Below, piece after piece: positions 26,786-35,541 of a stretch of DNA of 64,000 bases; the first letter of the stretch is position 1, and each line of letters starts with the position of its first letter. A program made the translations under genes and the position numbers. This stretch comes from Bradyrhizobium sp. sGM-13 (GTDB lineage: Bacteria; Pseudomonadota; Alphaproteobacteria; Rhizobiales; Xanthobacteraceae). Location of the stretch: contig NZ_JAGWDK010000007.1 in the NCBI RefSeq assembly GCF_018398875.1, positions 278,914-342,913 of the forward strand. Reading direction: 5' to 3'. Below the pieces are notes generated by a model that saw nothing but the letters and a program-made list of their open reading frames with translations, did no database searches and was not told the DNA's origin.

Positions 26786-26933
26786 GGCGAACTCCCAGGT
26801 TGTTTCTTACAATATGTCATAGCCCGGCCCCGATGAAGCAAATCCGGCGCGCTGCCGTGCGCGAATGCCATGACGTCTCCCGAATTCGGCGATACAGTGT
26901 CGCCCACGGCCTTCACCGCTGACGGGTCATGCC

Positions 26934-27752
26934 ATGTTGCGATCCCTTGCTGTCGCCCTCGCCTTCCTCGGTTCGCTGATTGAGCCTGCGGCCGCCCAAC
27001 AGCAGCCTTTACGCAGCGAATGCCTCGCGATGGCGAATGCGCCGCCACGCGCCGTTCCGGTCAGCCTGCGCCGCACCGCCGCCAAGGTGGAAGAGGTCGC
27101 GATTACCTATGTCGGACATTCCACCTATTACATCGACACGCCCGACGGCGTGCGGATCGGGACTGACTTCAACGGCACCTACCGGACCGGACGACTTCCC
27201 GACGTCGTCACCATGAATCGCGCGCATTCAACCCACTACACATTATTTCCTGATCCAAAAATTCCGCACGTCCTGCATGGCTGGGGCGAGAATGGACAGG
27301 CGGCGCATATCTCAACGCGCGTCGGCGACGTCTATATCCGCAACGTGCCGACCGACATCCGCCGCTACTATGGCGAGGGCTCCAGCGGAGGCATGATCAA
27401 GGACGGCAACTCGATCTTCATCTTTGAAGTCGCCGGCCTCTGCATCGGCCATCTCGGACATCTGCACCACAAACTCGACGAGACGCATTTTGCGGCGATC
27501 GGCCGGCTCGACATCGTGATGGTGCCGATCGACGGCACCTATACGATGTCGCTCGACGGCGTTTCGGAGATCACCCGGCGGCTACGTTCCTCCATCGTGC
27601 TGCCGATGCACCGCTTCGCCACTCCTCTCGATGAATTCATGCGTCTGATTGGGCAGCAGTTCCAGATTGATCAGCGGAGCGAGCGAACCTTGAAGATTTC
27701 GCGCGACACGCTGCCGGGCACGCCGACGGTGATCATTCTGGAGGGGGTGTAA
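26934..27752 (+). CDS. Exported metallo-beta-lactamase-fold hydrolase (UlaG-like)
   Basis: 272 residues with a signal peptide (MLRSLAVALAFLGSLIEPAAAQ). The core has YVGHSTYYIDTPDGVRIGTDFNG, a later GHLGHLHH and LPMHRFAT, the His-rich arrangement of the MBL fold in its UlaG-type subgroup, where the usual HxHxDH is replaced (here NRAHSTHY). It is a predicted periplasmic metal-dependent hydrolase of unknown substrate. It is followed by a strong inverted repeat and then the amidohydrolase gene on the same strand. Confidence 0.78.
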   Translation: MLRSLAVALAFLGSLIEPAAAQQQPLRSECLAMANAPPRAVPVSLRRTAAKVEEVAITYVGHSTYYIDTPDGVRIGTDFNGTYRTGRLPDVVTMNRAHSTHYTLFPDPKIPHVLHGWGENGQAAHISTRVGDVYIRNVPTDIRRYYGEGSSGGMIKDGNSIFIFEVAGLCIGHLGHLHHKLDETHFAAIGRLDIVMVPIDGTYTMSLDGVSEITRRLRSSIVLPMHRFATPLDEFMRLIGQQFQIDQRSERTLKISRDTLPGTPTVIILEGV

Positions 27753-27771
27753 GCGCATCGCTAGTAACGCC

Positions 27772-27824
27772 GTCATTGCGAGCCAACGGGCGCGCATTCG
27801 CGCGATCCGTTGGCTCGCAATGAC
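27772..27824. repeat. 18-bp perfect inverted repeat, terminator-like
   Basis: Arms at 27772-27789 and 27807-27824 (GTCATTGCGAGCCAACGG and its complement) flank a GC-rich centre. It follows the MBL-fold gene by 19 bases and lies just before the amidohydrolase ribosome site. It belongs to the GTCATTGCGAG repeat type, another copy of which is at 49013-49049. It probably ends or attenuates transcription between the two genes. Confidence 0.75.
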
Positions 27825-27854
27825 GAACAATAACAATCACGGGGAGCGAAACTC

Positions 27855-28907
27855 ATGGCGGCCAGCACTGCACCCGCCTCCAGAAGCGGGCTCTACGCCG
27901 ATCCGCGCGAAGACTGGCTGGCGCAGCACACTGAAGAGATCATCGATCCTGCGCGCCCGATCGTTGATCCGCATCACCATCTCTGGGACCGAGGCGGTCT
28001 GCGCTACATGATGGAGGAGATGGCTGCCGACATCGCCTCCGGCCACAACATCGTCGCGACCGTATATGTCGATTGCCGCTCGATGTATCGCGCGCAGGGG
28101 CCGGAAGCGTTTCGCCCGGTCGGCGAAGTCGAGTTCGCCAATGGCGTTGCGGCGATGGCGGCGAGCGGCGGCTATGGCAAGGCCGCGATCTGTGCCAGCA
28201 TCGTCAGCCACGTCAACCTGCTGCTCGGCGAGGGCGCGAAGGCCGTACTGGAAGCGGAGATCGCTGCCGGCAACGGCCGCTTCCGCGGCATCCGGCATTC
28301 CTCGGCGTGGGATGCCGATCCCAACGTCGCCGGCATGTATGCGACACGGCCGAAAGGGCTGTTGCTCGACAGCACGTTCCGCAGGGGCTTTGCCTGCCTA
28401 GCGCCATTGGGCCTGAGCTTCGACGCCTGGCTGTTTCATCCGCAGATCGGCGAACTCACCGATCTCGCCCGAGCTTTCCCTGACACCAAAATCGTGCTCG
28501 ATCATTGCGGCGGCCCGGTCGGCATCGGCCGCTTTGCCGGCCGCCGCGACGAAGTCTTTCCGCAATGGAAGGCCTCGATCCAGGAAATCGCGCGATGCCC
28601 GAACGTCGCGGTGAAACTCGGCTGGCTCGCGATGTGCCTGCTCGGTTACGAGTTTCACCTGCGGCCGAAGCCACCGTCTTCCGAGGAGGCCGCGACGGCC
28701 TGGCGTTCCTATGTCGAAACTTGCATCGAGGCCTTTGGACCCGATCGATGCATGTTCGAAAGCAATTTTCCGCCCGACAAAGGGCAGTGCAGCTACCAGG
28801 TGATATTCAACGCGTTCAAGCGTATCGCCGCGCAATACAGCGAGGCCGAGAAGACGGCGCTGTTTTTGAAGACGGCGACCGATTTCTACAGGCTCACGCT
28901 GAGCTAA
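27855..28907 (+). CDS. Amidohydrolase-superfamily TIM-barrel protein (LigI/2-pyrone-4,6-dicarboxylate lactonase-like)
   Basis: 350 residues. The N-terminal metal motif VDPHHHLWD, the central LDHCGGP and the late MFESNFPPDK are the pattern of COG3618-type amidohydrolases, which hydrolyse lactones or related ring compounds. No signal peptide; cytoplasmic. A GGGGAGCG ribosome site precedes the ATG. Its stop codon abuts the stop of the converging aminopeptidase with no base between. The substrate is not known; aromatic-degradation intermediates are the usual kind. Confidence 0.85.
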   Translation: MAASTAPASRSGLYADPREDWLAQHTEEIIDPARPIVDPHHHLWDRGGLRYMMEEMAADIASGHNIVATVYVDCRSMYRAQGPEAFRPVGEVEFANGVAAMAASGGYGKAAICASIVSHVNLLLGEGAKAVLEAEIAAGNGRFRGIRHSSAWDADPNVAGMYATRPKGLLLDSTFRRGFACLAPLGLSFDAWLFHPQIGELTDLARAFPDTKIVLDHCGGPVGIGRFAGRRDEVFPQWKASIQEIARCPNVAVKLGWLAMCLLGYEFHLRPKPPSSEEAATAWRSYVETCIEAFGPDRCMFESNFPPDKGQCSYQVIFNAFKRIAAQYSEAEKTALFLKTATDFYRLTLS

Positions 28908-30164
28908 TTACGCCCACTCGCCCTTGCGGAACACCGGGACGCGGCTTCCGTCGGCATGAATGCCGTCGATGTCGGTTTCGGCCGATCCGATCATCCAGTC
29001 GATGTGAATGAGGCTCTTGTTGCCGCCCTGTGCCGCAATCTGTTCTGGCGTCAGCTTGTCGCCGCCAACGAAGCATTTCGAATAGCACTGGCCGAGCGCG
29101 ATATGGGAGGCCGCGTTCTCGTCGAACAGCGTGTTGAAGAACAATAGCCCGCTTTTCGAGATCGGCGAGGAATGCGGCACCAGCGCCACTTCGCCAAGAC
29201 GCGCCGCGCCCTCGTCGGTGTCGAGCACCTTCTTGAGCACCTCCTCGCCGCGCGAGGCCTTTGCCTCGACGATGCGGCCTTCCTCGAACCTGACCGCAAT
29301 GTTGTCGATCAGCGTGCCCTGATAGGACAGCGGCTTGGAGGAGACGACATGGCCGCTGACGCGCCGGCAATGCGGCGTGGTGAAGACTTCCTCGGTGGGG
29401 ATATTGGCGTTACAGGTAATGCCGTTCTTCGCGGTCGAGGCGCCGCCTTCCCATTCATGGCCGTCGGCAAGGCCGATCGTCAGATCGGTGCCCGGGCCGG
29501 AGTATTTCAGCGCGTGGAAGCGCTGGCCGTTCAGCCATTCGGTGCGCTCGCGCAGCACGGCGTTGTGTTTTTCCCAGGCGGCGACGGCGCCATCCTGATC
29601 GACGCGGGACGCCGCAAAAATCGCATCCGCCAGTTTTGCCACCGCGACGTCCTCGGGGACGTCAGGGAAAACCTGTTTGGCCCAGGACGGACTCGGATAG
29701 GCGATGATGTTCCAGTTGGTATCGAAATTGACGATCTTCTCCAGCGCTGGCTGATAGGCGATCGAATTGGCCTTGCTGGCGCGCGCCACTTTCACGGGAT
29801 CCTCGCCCGACAGCAGCATCGGATTGTCGCCGACGATGGCCAAGCGCGCGGTGTTGGCGCCGAACGCCTTCGCCATGCCCTCGTAGAGCCAGTCGGCGGC
29901 ACGATCGAAACCGGCCTCGTGGCCGTAGCGGTAGCGCGCCAGCGTGATCGCCTCGTCCGACAGTAACGGGGTCACCAAACCCGCGCCGGCCTTGTACGCA
30001 TGTACGGCAATCCGGCGCACCAGCGGCAGCGCGACCGAGGGCGCGGTCAGCAGCAGATCCTGCCCCGGCTGTAGCCGCAAGCCGACCTTGACCGCGACTT
30101 CGGCGAGGCGGTCGAGCTTTACGGGATCAATCGAGACGGAAGCGTTTCGCTCAGGTGCGGTCAT
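28908..30164 (-). CDS. M29-family metallo-aminopeptidase (AmpS/thermophilic aminopeptidase type)
   Basis: 418 residues. The family's C-terminal metal-binding region is intact: VPHSSPISKSGLLFFNTLFDENAASHIALG and later LIHIDWMIGS contain the expected Glu, His and Asp ligands. An N-terminal half with GLRLQPGQDLLL is also typical. The start at 30164 (MTAPERNAS) follows GAAAGAATC; a 21-codon upstream extension looks non-homologous. It removes N-terminal residues from peptides in the cytoplasm. It may use peptides imported by transporters such as the one at the left of the window, but that is only functional logic. Confidence 0.9.
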   Translation of the reverse strand: MTAPERNASVSIDPVKLDRLAEVAVKVGLRLQPGQDLLLTAPSVALPLVRRIAVHAYKAGAGLVTPLLSDEAITLARYRYGHEAGFDRAADWLYEGMAKAFGANTARLAIVGDNPMLLSGEDPVKVARASKANSIAYQPALEKIVNFDTNWNIIAYPSPSWAKQVFPDVPEDVAVAKLADAIFAASRVDQDGAVAAWEKHNAVLRERTEWLNGQRFHALKYSGPGTDLTIGLADGHEWEGGASTAKNGITCNANIPTEEVFTTPHCRRVSGHVVSSKPLSYQGTLIDNIAVRFEEGRIVEAKASRGEEVLKKVLDTDEGAARLGEVALVPHSSPISKSGLLFFNTLFDENAASHIALGQCYSKCFVGGDKLTPEQIAAQGGNKSLIHIDWMIGSAETDIDGIHADGSRVPVFRKGEWA

Positions 30165-30461
30165 GATTCTTTCGGCCAATGCTGAAGGATTTTTAGAGCT
30201 TCGCAAGCTTCGGCCATGATGGCGCAATCATGTCAAAGCGAGCGAAGCGCCTGACAGCAATAGCACAAGAATGGTCCGGCGAAAGCCAACCTCGTTGATG
30301 TTCCGGAATGCAATAATGCGAGTACGGAACCTGCAACCGGCGCCGGCAGGCTTGATTCCGGGTGTCCCGAGATACCTTGCGACCGGCGCGGACGGGCGCG
30401 TTATTTCCGTGGGCAGCCGCGGCTTGTTACCGCCGGGCGATCAACTCAACGCCGCGCCATG

Positions 30462-30749
30462 TCACAAACCCCTCACCGCCAGCACGATGGCATCGGCGCC
30501 GGCTTTGCGATCGACCGCGATCTCCTGATACTCCGGCGAATTTTGAAATTCCTTTGCCGCGGCGTCATCGGGAAATTCCATGATTACCACCTTGTCGCGC
30601 GGCCACTCGCCCTCCAGCACGACCGGATGTGCGTCCGCTACCAGCAGCTTGCCACGGAATTTCTGGAATACGCCCATAAAGCGCGCCTGATAGCGATCGT
30701 AGAGTTCGCGGCGGGTGAACTTCAACTGGGCGATGATGTAGACGCTCAT
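30462..30749 (-). CDS. DUF1330 family small protein
   Basis: 95 residues with the DUF1330 (ferredoxin-like, dimeric alpha/beta barrel) pattern: YIIAQLKFTRRELYDRY, VVLEGEWPRDKVVIMEFPDDAAAKEF and SPEYQEI..DRKAGAD. It lies 50 bases after the Crp/Fnr-type gene on the same strand, so it is likely the last gene of the RidA/Fe-S/Crp operon. The family has no settled function. Confidence 0.88.
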   Translation of the reverse strand: MSVYIIAQLKFTRRELYDRYQARFMGVFQKFRGKLLVADAHPVVLEGEWPRDKVVIMEFPDDAAAKEFQNSPEYQEIAVDRKAGADAIVLAVRGL

Positions 30750-30799
30750 GAACTATCCTGTATTGGACTTCCGTTTGAGGTATCCGCGCGAGATCGGCG

Positions 30800-31522
30800 C
30801 TAGTGATTGCGTTCCTCGGCGATGAAGCCGTCGAGGCGCTTAGTATTGCGGATCACGATCTTGCCGCGGCTCTTGGAGATCAGCCCGAGCCGCTCGAATT
30901 CGGACAGCGCGATCGCGACCCAGCTTCGGCTCACGCCGATCATCCTGGCGAGTTCCTGCTGCGTCAGGTCGACCACGGAGAGGCATTGCTGCGCCGTATG
31001 ACCCGGCTCCGGCCGCGCCAGCGATTTGAGCACCGTGCCGAGCCGCACCGAGGCGCGATCCAGCACCATCGGCCCGCTGCGTTCGATGCTCTCAATCGAG
31101 AGGATGGCGAGCAGCCGGGTGATGTTCCAGTGGAACGGCGGAATTTCCGCGAGGCAATGCAGGAAATCGGAGCGCGTCATGATGGACGCGGTGGCCGATT
31201 CCAGCGCTTCGGCCGATAAGATGCGGCCCTGTCCGGTGACGGTTGCCGCCAGCCCGAGGATCGTGCCGGGCAGGCAGATGCCGAAGGTGAATTGTTCGCC
31301 GTTCTCCAACGTCTGGAACAGCCTGACACGGCCCTCGGTGACGAGCAGCAGCGTATCGCTCGGCTCGCCCTGATCGAACAGTATTTCCTTCGGATCGAAC
31401 GACACGGCCTTCATGCGATCGAGGATCGTCTGACGCTGTGCCGCGCTCAATCCTTCGGTCGCGATATTCCATTTCGGCGACAGCGTTCCGGCGGGAACCT
31501 GCACATCAGGCAGGGTTTGCAT
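30800..31522 (-). CDS. Crp/Fnr-family transcriptional regulator
   Basis: 240 residues: an N-terminal cyclic-nucleotide-binding-like beta-barrel (about 30-145, EILFDQGEPSDTLLLVTEGRVRLF) and a C-terminal winged helix (about 160-235, LTQQELARMIGVSRSWVAIALSEFERLGLI). There is no N-terminal Cys cluster, so it is not an FNR-type oxygen sensor. Whether it binds cAMP is undecided from the sequence. Two ATGs are close together; the one at 31522 has AAGGA seven bases upstream. It overlaps the end of the Fe-S protein gene by 17 bases, so the pair is translationally linked. Confidence 0.9.
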   Translation of the reverse strand: MQTLPDVQVPAGTLSPKWNIATEGLSAAQRQTILDRMKAVSFDPKEILFDQGEPSDTLLLVTEGRVRLFQTLENGEQFTFGICLPGTILGLAATVTGQGRILSAEALESATASIMTRSDFLHCLAEIPPFHWNITRLLAILSIESIERSGPMVLDRASVRLGTVLKSLARPEPGHTAQQCLSVVDLTQQELARMIGVSRSWVAIALSEFERLGLISKSRGKIVIRNTKRLDGFIAEERNH

Positions 31523-32837
31523 GCGCATGTCCTTTCTCGAAACAATCAAGCTGCCCCTTGAATTCCAGCGACGCGAAGATGGCAGGTCCATGCTGCTTGA
31601 GCCATTCCGGATCGATGTCCAGGCCATTGGCTTGCAAATAGGGACGACCTTCTTCGGCGATCATCCGCCAGTCATCGAGCAGGCGAAACTCCTTCAGCCG
31701 ATCGGCATGAGGCACGCCGCCAAGCGCTTCGACCAGCAGATCGGTGTAATTGAGCACGCGGAATTTTCCTTGAGCCTCCGCGCCGATGAAAACCGCGTGG
31801 CAGCCATGGTAGAGCGTAACCAGAATATCGGCGCCCGTCGCGTCTGCGCGCGCAAGAAGCTCGTTGTGTTCCTGTGCGGCCAATTCCGGCGACTTGCTGC
31901 AGCCGGAGCCGCCGCAGGTGTAGCCCGATTCAAAAACGGTTTCGATGATCTCGAGGCCCGGAATCGCGCGCAACAGCAAATCGACATTGCGGCAGATATC
32001 GGCGCGGCCGACATGCGCATGAACGATGACGCGGCGTGCAATCGGGATCACGAATTTTTTCCGCAGTTCGTCAATCCGACTGACGAGATACTCCGTCAGA
32101 TGGTCGAAGTCGTAGCTGGTCTTGCGATAGCCTTCGAGGGTTTCGCCAAGGTGCAACTGGCACGTCGGGCACCAGTTCAGCACCCGTTCCGGACTGAACC
32201 CTTCGAAACGATCGATCGCGTTGGCGGTGACGCGTTCACCCGTGCTGATTTCGCCCTCCCATTTGGTGGCGATGACGCCGCAACAGGAGGACGGACCGCC
32301 GACGACTTCATAGTCGGCATCCAGCGCGTCGAGCACGGCCATCGAGTTGAACAGCAGATGGGGCGTTCGCAGCGCGTTGCAGCCGAGATAGAACACGATC
32401 GGCGCGCGCCTCTTGCGAGGCGGCACGAATACGCGGCGGAATTCCTCTGGGATAAGCTGCATGGCGGCCATGACCTTGATAGCGCGCGACATGCGGCGGA
32501 AAAGCTCGGGGGTTTTCGACCCGCGCGACGCCGATCTCGCACTGGCGAGTGCGAGCATCTTGCGCGGATTGATTTCCTCGGGACAAACGGGGATACAGAG
32601 CCCACAACCGTTGCAGGTCGACGCCCACGTGTCCGAAGCCGGATCGAGTTGTTCCTGCCCGCCGAGGAAGTCTACGATGCCGCCGACCACCTGACCTGAC
32701 GGCGTATTCACCGCGGCGCCATACGGAATGACCGGGCATACGCTGACGCATTGGCCGCATTTCGTGCAGCGGTCCGCGATGGCCTGCGCCTCGGCCGTGA
32801 GGAAATTCGCCAGGGACTGCGGTGCAGAGCGTTCCAT
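31506..32837 (-). CDS. Fe-S oxidoreductase with two 4Fe-4S motifs and CCG domains (HdrD/GlpC-like)
   Basis: 443 residues. Two ferredoxin-type clusters lie near the N-terminus (CTKCGQCVSVCP at about 24-35, CNGCGLCIPVCP at about 73-84), followed by a CCG domain (FYLGCN, SSCCGV, WCPTCQ). A second CCG-like half is altered (HAHVG where Cys is usual; YTCGGSGCSKSP; YHGCH). Proteins like this are electron-transfer subunits of lactate, glycolate, glycerol-3-phosphate or heterodisulfide-type enzymes, but no dehydrogenase partner is encoded here. Flanked by a RidA gene (four bases upstream) and a Crp/Fnr regulator. Confidence 0.87.
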   Translation of the reverse strand: MERSAPQSLANFLTAEAQAIADRCTKCGQCVSVCPVIPYGAAVNTPSGQVVGGIVDFLGGQEQLDPASDTWASTCNGCGLCIPVCPEEINPRKMLALASARSASRGSKTPELFRRMSRAIKVMAAMQLIPEEFRRVFVPPRKRRAPIVFYLGCNALRTPHLLFNSMAVLDALDADYEVVGGPSSCCGVIATKWEGEISTGERVTANAIDRFEGFSPERVLNWCPTCQLHLGETLEGYRKTSYDFDHLTEYLVSRIDELRKKFVIPIARRVIVHAHVGRADICRNVDLLLRAIPGLEIIETVFESGYTCGGSGCSKSPELAAQEHNELLARADATGADILVTLYHGCHAVFIGAEAQGKFRVLNYTDLLVEALGGVPHADRLKEFRLLDDWRMIAEEGRPYLQANGLDIDPEWLKQHGPAIFASLEFKGQLDCFEKGHAHANPA

Positions 32838-32841
32838 CGCA

Positions 32842-33231
32842 TCAATCCAGGCAAACGATGGCTTCGATTTCGACCAGCATGCGCGGATCGACGAGCCTGC
32901 TCACCTCGACCAGCGTCGCGGCAGGACGGCCGCTAAAATGGGGAAACCGGATCTCGCGGGTCTCGTGGTTGAAGCGGTCGATGTCGGTCGTGAAGATGGT
33001 GAATTTGACCACGTTGTCGAACGAGGTCGCGGCGTGCTCGAGAATATCGGCCAGATTGGCAAAGCACTTCGCGACCTGCGCACGCATGTCGCCTTCGCCG
33101 ACGACCCCACCGTCGGCGTCGCGCGCGGTAATCCCGGCGGTGTGCAGCAGGCGCCCGGACGAAATCACGCCCAGCGAAAACGGCACGGTGCGTTCAAAAT
33201 GCTTTCCCAACGTCAGGGCTGTCCTGGCCAT
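32842..33231 (-). CDS. RidA/YjgF family protein
   Basis: 129 residues from the ATG at 33231, which follows GGGAG at good spacing; eight more codons upstream are open. The pattern LHTAGITARDADGGVVGEGDMRAQ and ATLVEVSRLVDPRMLVEIEAIV is typical, although the catalytic Arg of true imine deaminases (usually in a RxxVEV context) is replaced by Thr-Leu-Val-Glu-Val, so the reaction may differ. It starts a minus-strand operon with the Fe-S oxidoreductase. RidA relatives detoxify enamine/imine intermediates, or act in catabolic pathways. Confidence 0.88.
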   Translation of the reverse strand: MARTALTLGKHFERTVPFSLGVISSGRLLHTAGITARDADGGVVGEGDMRAQVAKCFANLADILEHAATSFDNVVKFTIFTTDIDRFNHETREIRFPHFSGRPAATLVEVSRLVDPRMLVEIEAIVCLD

Positions 33232-33351
33232 GCAATCTCCCAGCATCCATTTCAAAACATGGATGCAAGGTTAGTCCAGGTGGGCAAAAACCTCTGCTAA
33301 GTAGTCGGCATTCGCGCTGCGGAAACTTGTCCGGCCCCTCGATGGCGGCCG

Positions 33352-35250
33352 TTAGCCGCGAAATTTCTTCTTTTTGTTCTTCGCGAAGGCGGACTTGACG
33401 GGCGCTTCCCCTTCCTGCCGTGGCTTTCTGGCGTAGGCCGGCTTGTCCCGACGCTGACCCCTGGTGGCGAAATTCGCCCGGTCAGCGGCCTCGGGTTTGT
33501 CGGGTCGCGTATCATATCCATTGTTGGTTTCGCGATGAGGCTTGCCGCTGTGCGCTTTGCCATGCGGCTTCGAGGGTCGCGCCTCTTCGCGCGGCGGGGC
33601 ACTCGTCATCGCCTCGATGCGAATGCTGTCTTCCTTGTCGGGACGGCGGATGCGCGCGGCGAAGCGGTCGGCGACGCGCGCGGAAATCTCGAACTCGGTG
33701 ACACTGTCGAGAATACGGATGGCGCCGATATCTTCCTTCTTGATGCTGCCGCGGCGGCACAACATCGGCAGCAGCCAACGCGCTTCCGCGTTCTTCCGGC
33801 GACCGATCGCGGCGCTGAACCACATGGTGTCCTCCGCCATGCGGTGGCGCGTCGAGGATTTCGTTGGCTTCACTCCCCTTCCAGCCTCGCGATCGGTCCG
33901 CTCGCGTGCGCGCTCGGCACGAGATTTGACGCGCTCCTCGCCGGGATCGACGATGTCCTCGGGAGAGGGCAATCGCGCGCGATAGAGCCGTGCCAGCGCG
34001 GTGGCGATCTCCTGCGACGACCGTTCCGCAAGCAAGGTTTGTGCGAGTGCCTCATCTTCTGTAGTTATTTCGCCTGCGAACACATCATCGCGCAACAGCC
34101 GCTCCTGATCGAGCTTGCGGATTTCATCCGGCTGCGGCGCCAAGCCCCAGACCGCGTCGATGCGGGCGAGCTTGAGCAGCATATCCGCGCGACGCCGCCG
34201 CGCCGGCGGCACCAGCAAGATGCTGACGCCCTTGCGACCGGCCCGCCCGGTACGACCCGAACGATGCTGCATGACTTCCGGATCGTTCGGCAGATCGGCG
34301 TGGATGACGAGGTCGAGGTTCGGCAAATCGATGCCGCGCGCGGCAACGTCGGTCGCAACGCAAACGCGGGCGCGGCCGTCGCGCAAGGCCTGCAGCGCCA
34401 ACGTTCGCTCGTTCTGGGTCAACTCGCCTGACAGCGCCACCACGGAGAAGCCGCGCTCCAGCAGCGTTGCCTGCAGATGCCGCACGGCCTCGCGCGTGTT
34501 GCAAAACACCAGGGTGCCAGGCGATTCGAAATAGCGGAGGAGATTGACGACGGCGTGCTCGACATCGCCGGCGGCAATCCGGATCGCGCGATACTCGATA
34601 TCGGCATGACCGCCTTCGTCGCCGGCGACTTCGACGCGGAAGGCGTCTTGCTGATATTCCTTCGCCAGCGCAATGATGCCGCGAGGAAGGGTGGCCGAGA
34701 ACAATAGCGTGCGGCGGCTCTCCGGCGTGGCCTGCAGGATGAATTCCATGTCCTCGCGAAAACCGAGATCGAGCATCTCGTCAGCCTCGTCGAGCACGAT
34801 CGCCTTCAATTCCGAGACGTCGAGCCGACCGCGCCGCAAGTGATCGCAGAGCCGCCCCGGCGTGCCGACCACGATATGGGCGCCCGCGGCCAGTTCGCGC
34901 TGCTCGCGGCGCGGATCCATGCCGCCGACGCAGGAAACCACGCGGGCGTCCGCATGCTGATAGAGCCAGCCGAGTTCGCGGTGCACCTGAAGCGCAAGCT
35001 CGCGGGTCGGCGCGACAATCAATGCAAGGGGCGCGGCAGCCCGCTCGAATCGTTCGGCGCCATCCAGCAGGTTCGTTCCAATCGCCAGACCATAGGCGAC
35101 CGTTTTGCCGGAACCGGTTTGCGCAGAAACGAGCAGGTCACGGCCATCGGCATCGTCGGCCAGTACCGCCGTCTGCACCGGCGTCAGCCGATCATAATTG
35201 CGTTCCGCCAAAGCTCGGGCGAGCGGCGCATTTGCGGGCAGTAATGTCAC
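33352..35250 (-). CDS. DEAD-box ATP-dependent RNA helicase with C-terminal DbpA-type RNA-binding domain
   Basis: 632 residues. All helicase motifs are visible: LTPVQ (Q), AQTGSGKT (I), PTRELALQ (Ia), GTPGRL (Ib), DEAD (II), SAT (III), ATDVAARGIDLPNL (V) and HRSGRTGRAG (VI). Around residues 490-555 lies a DbpA-like RNA-binding domain (MLCRRGSIKKEDIGAIRILDS), followed by a long basic, low-complexity tail ending AKNKKKKFRG. It unwinds structured RNA, probably in ribosome assembly or mRNA decay. It begins with GTG at 35250 and has no close ribosome site. Confidence 0.94.
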   Translation of the reverse strand: MTLLPANAPLARALAERNYDRLTPVQTAVLADDADGRDLLVSAQTGSGKTVAYGLAIGTNLLDGAERFERAAAPLALIVAPTRELALQVHRELGWLYQHADARVVSCVGGMDPRREQRELAAGAHIVVGTPGRLCDHLRRGRLDVSELKAIVLDEADEMLDLGFREDMEFILQATPESRRTLLFSATLPRGIIALAKEYQQDAFRVEVAGDEGGHADIEYRAIRIAAGDVEHAVVNLLRYFESPGTLVFCNTREAVRHLQATLLERGFSVVALSGELTQNERTLALQALRDGRARVCVATDVAARGIDLPNLDLVIHADLPNDPEVMQHRSGRTGRAGRKGVSILLVPPARRRRADMLLKLARIDAVWGLAPQPDEIRKLDQERLLRDDVFAGEITTEDEALAQTLLAERSSQEIATALARLYRARLPSPEDIVDPGEERVKSRAERARERTDREAGRGVKPTKSSTRHRMAEDTMWFSAAIGRRKNAEARWLLPMLCRRGSIKKEDIGAIRILDSVTEFEISARVADRFAARIRRPDKEDSIRIEAMTSAPPREEARPSKPHGKAHSGKPHRETNNGYDTRPDKPEAADRANFATRGQRRDKPAYARKPRQEGEAPVKSAFAKNKKKKFRG

Positions 35251-35541
35251 GAGATGTCAGACCTTGGTTGGTGTTGTCGGCCGGGAATATGAAAAAGGGC
35301 GCCTCGAACCGAAATGACTTAAAAAGCTGCGCATTGACGACGCGCAGCCGCACGGCCTGACGGATTTGAATGAGGTGGGGATGCTTTAGGCGAAATCCAG
35401 CCAGGACGCCATCCATTCTTTGCAGGTCAGCCGATCACTTCTGCGACGGTTAACCTTCCAGGCTGCCCGCTGGGAATTCCCGGATGATCCGCTACACTAG
35501 CGCTTTCCGGGTATTTCAGCCGCGGTTTTCAACTTAAGCAT

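Noticed and set aside
31521..32699. 392-codon plus-strand open frame opposite the Fe-S oxidoreductase
   Set aside because: Composition-driven antisense frame; the minus strand carries two perfect 4Fe-4S motifs.
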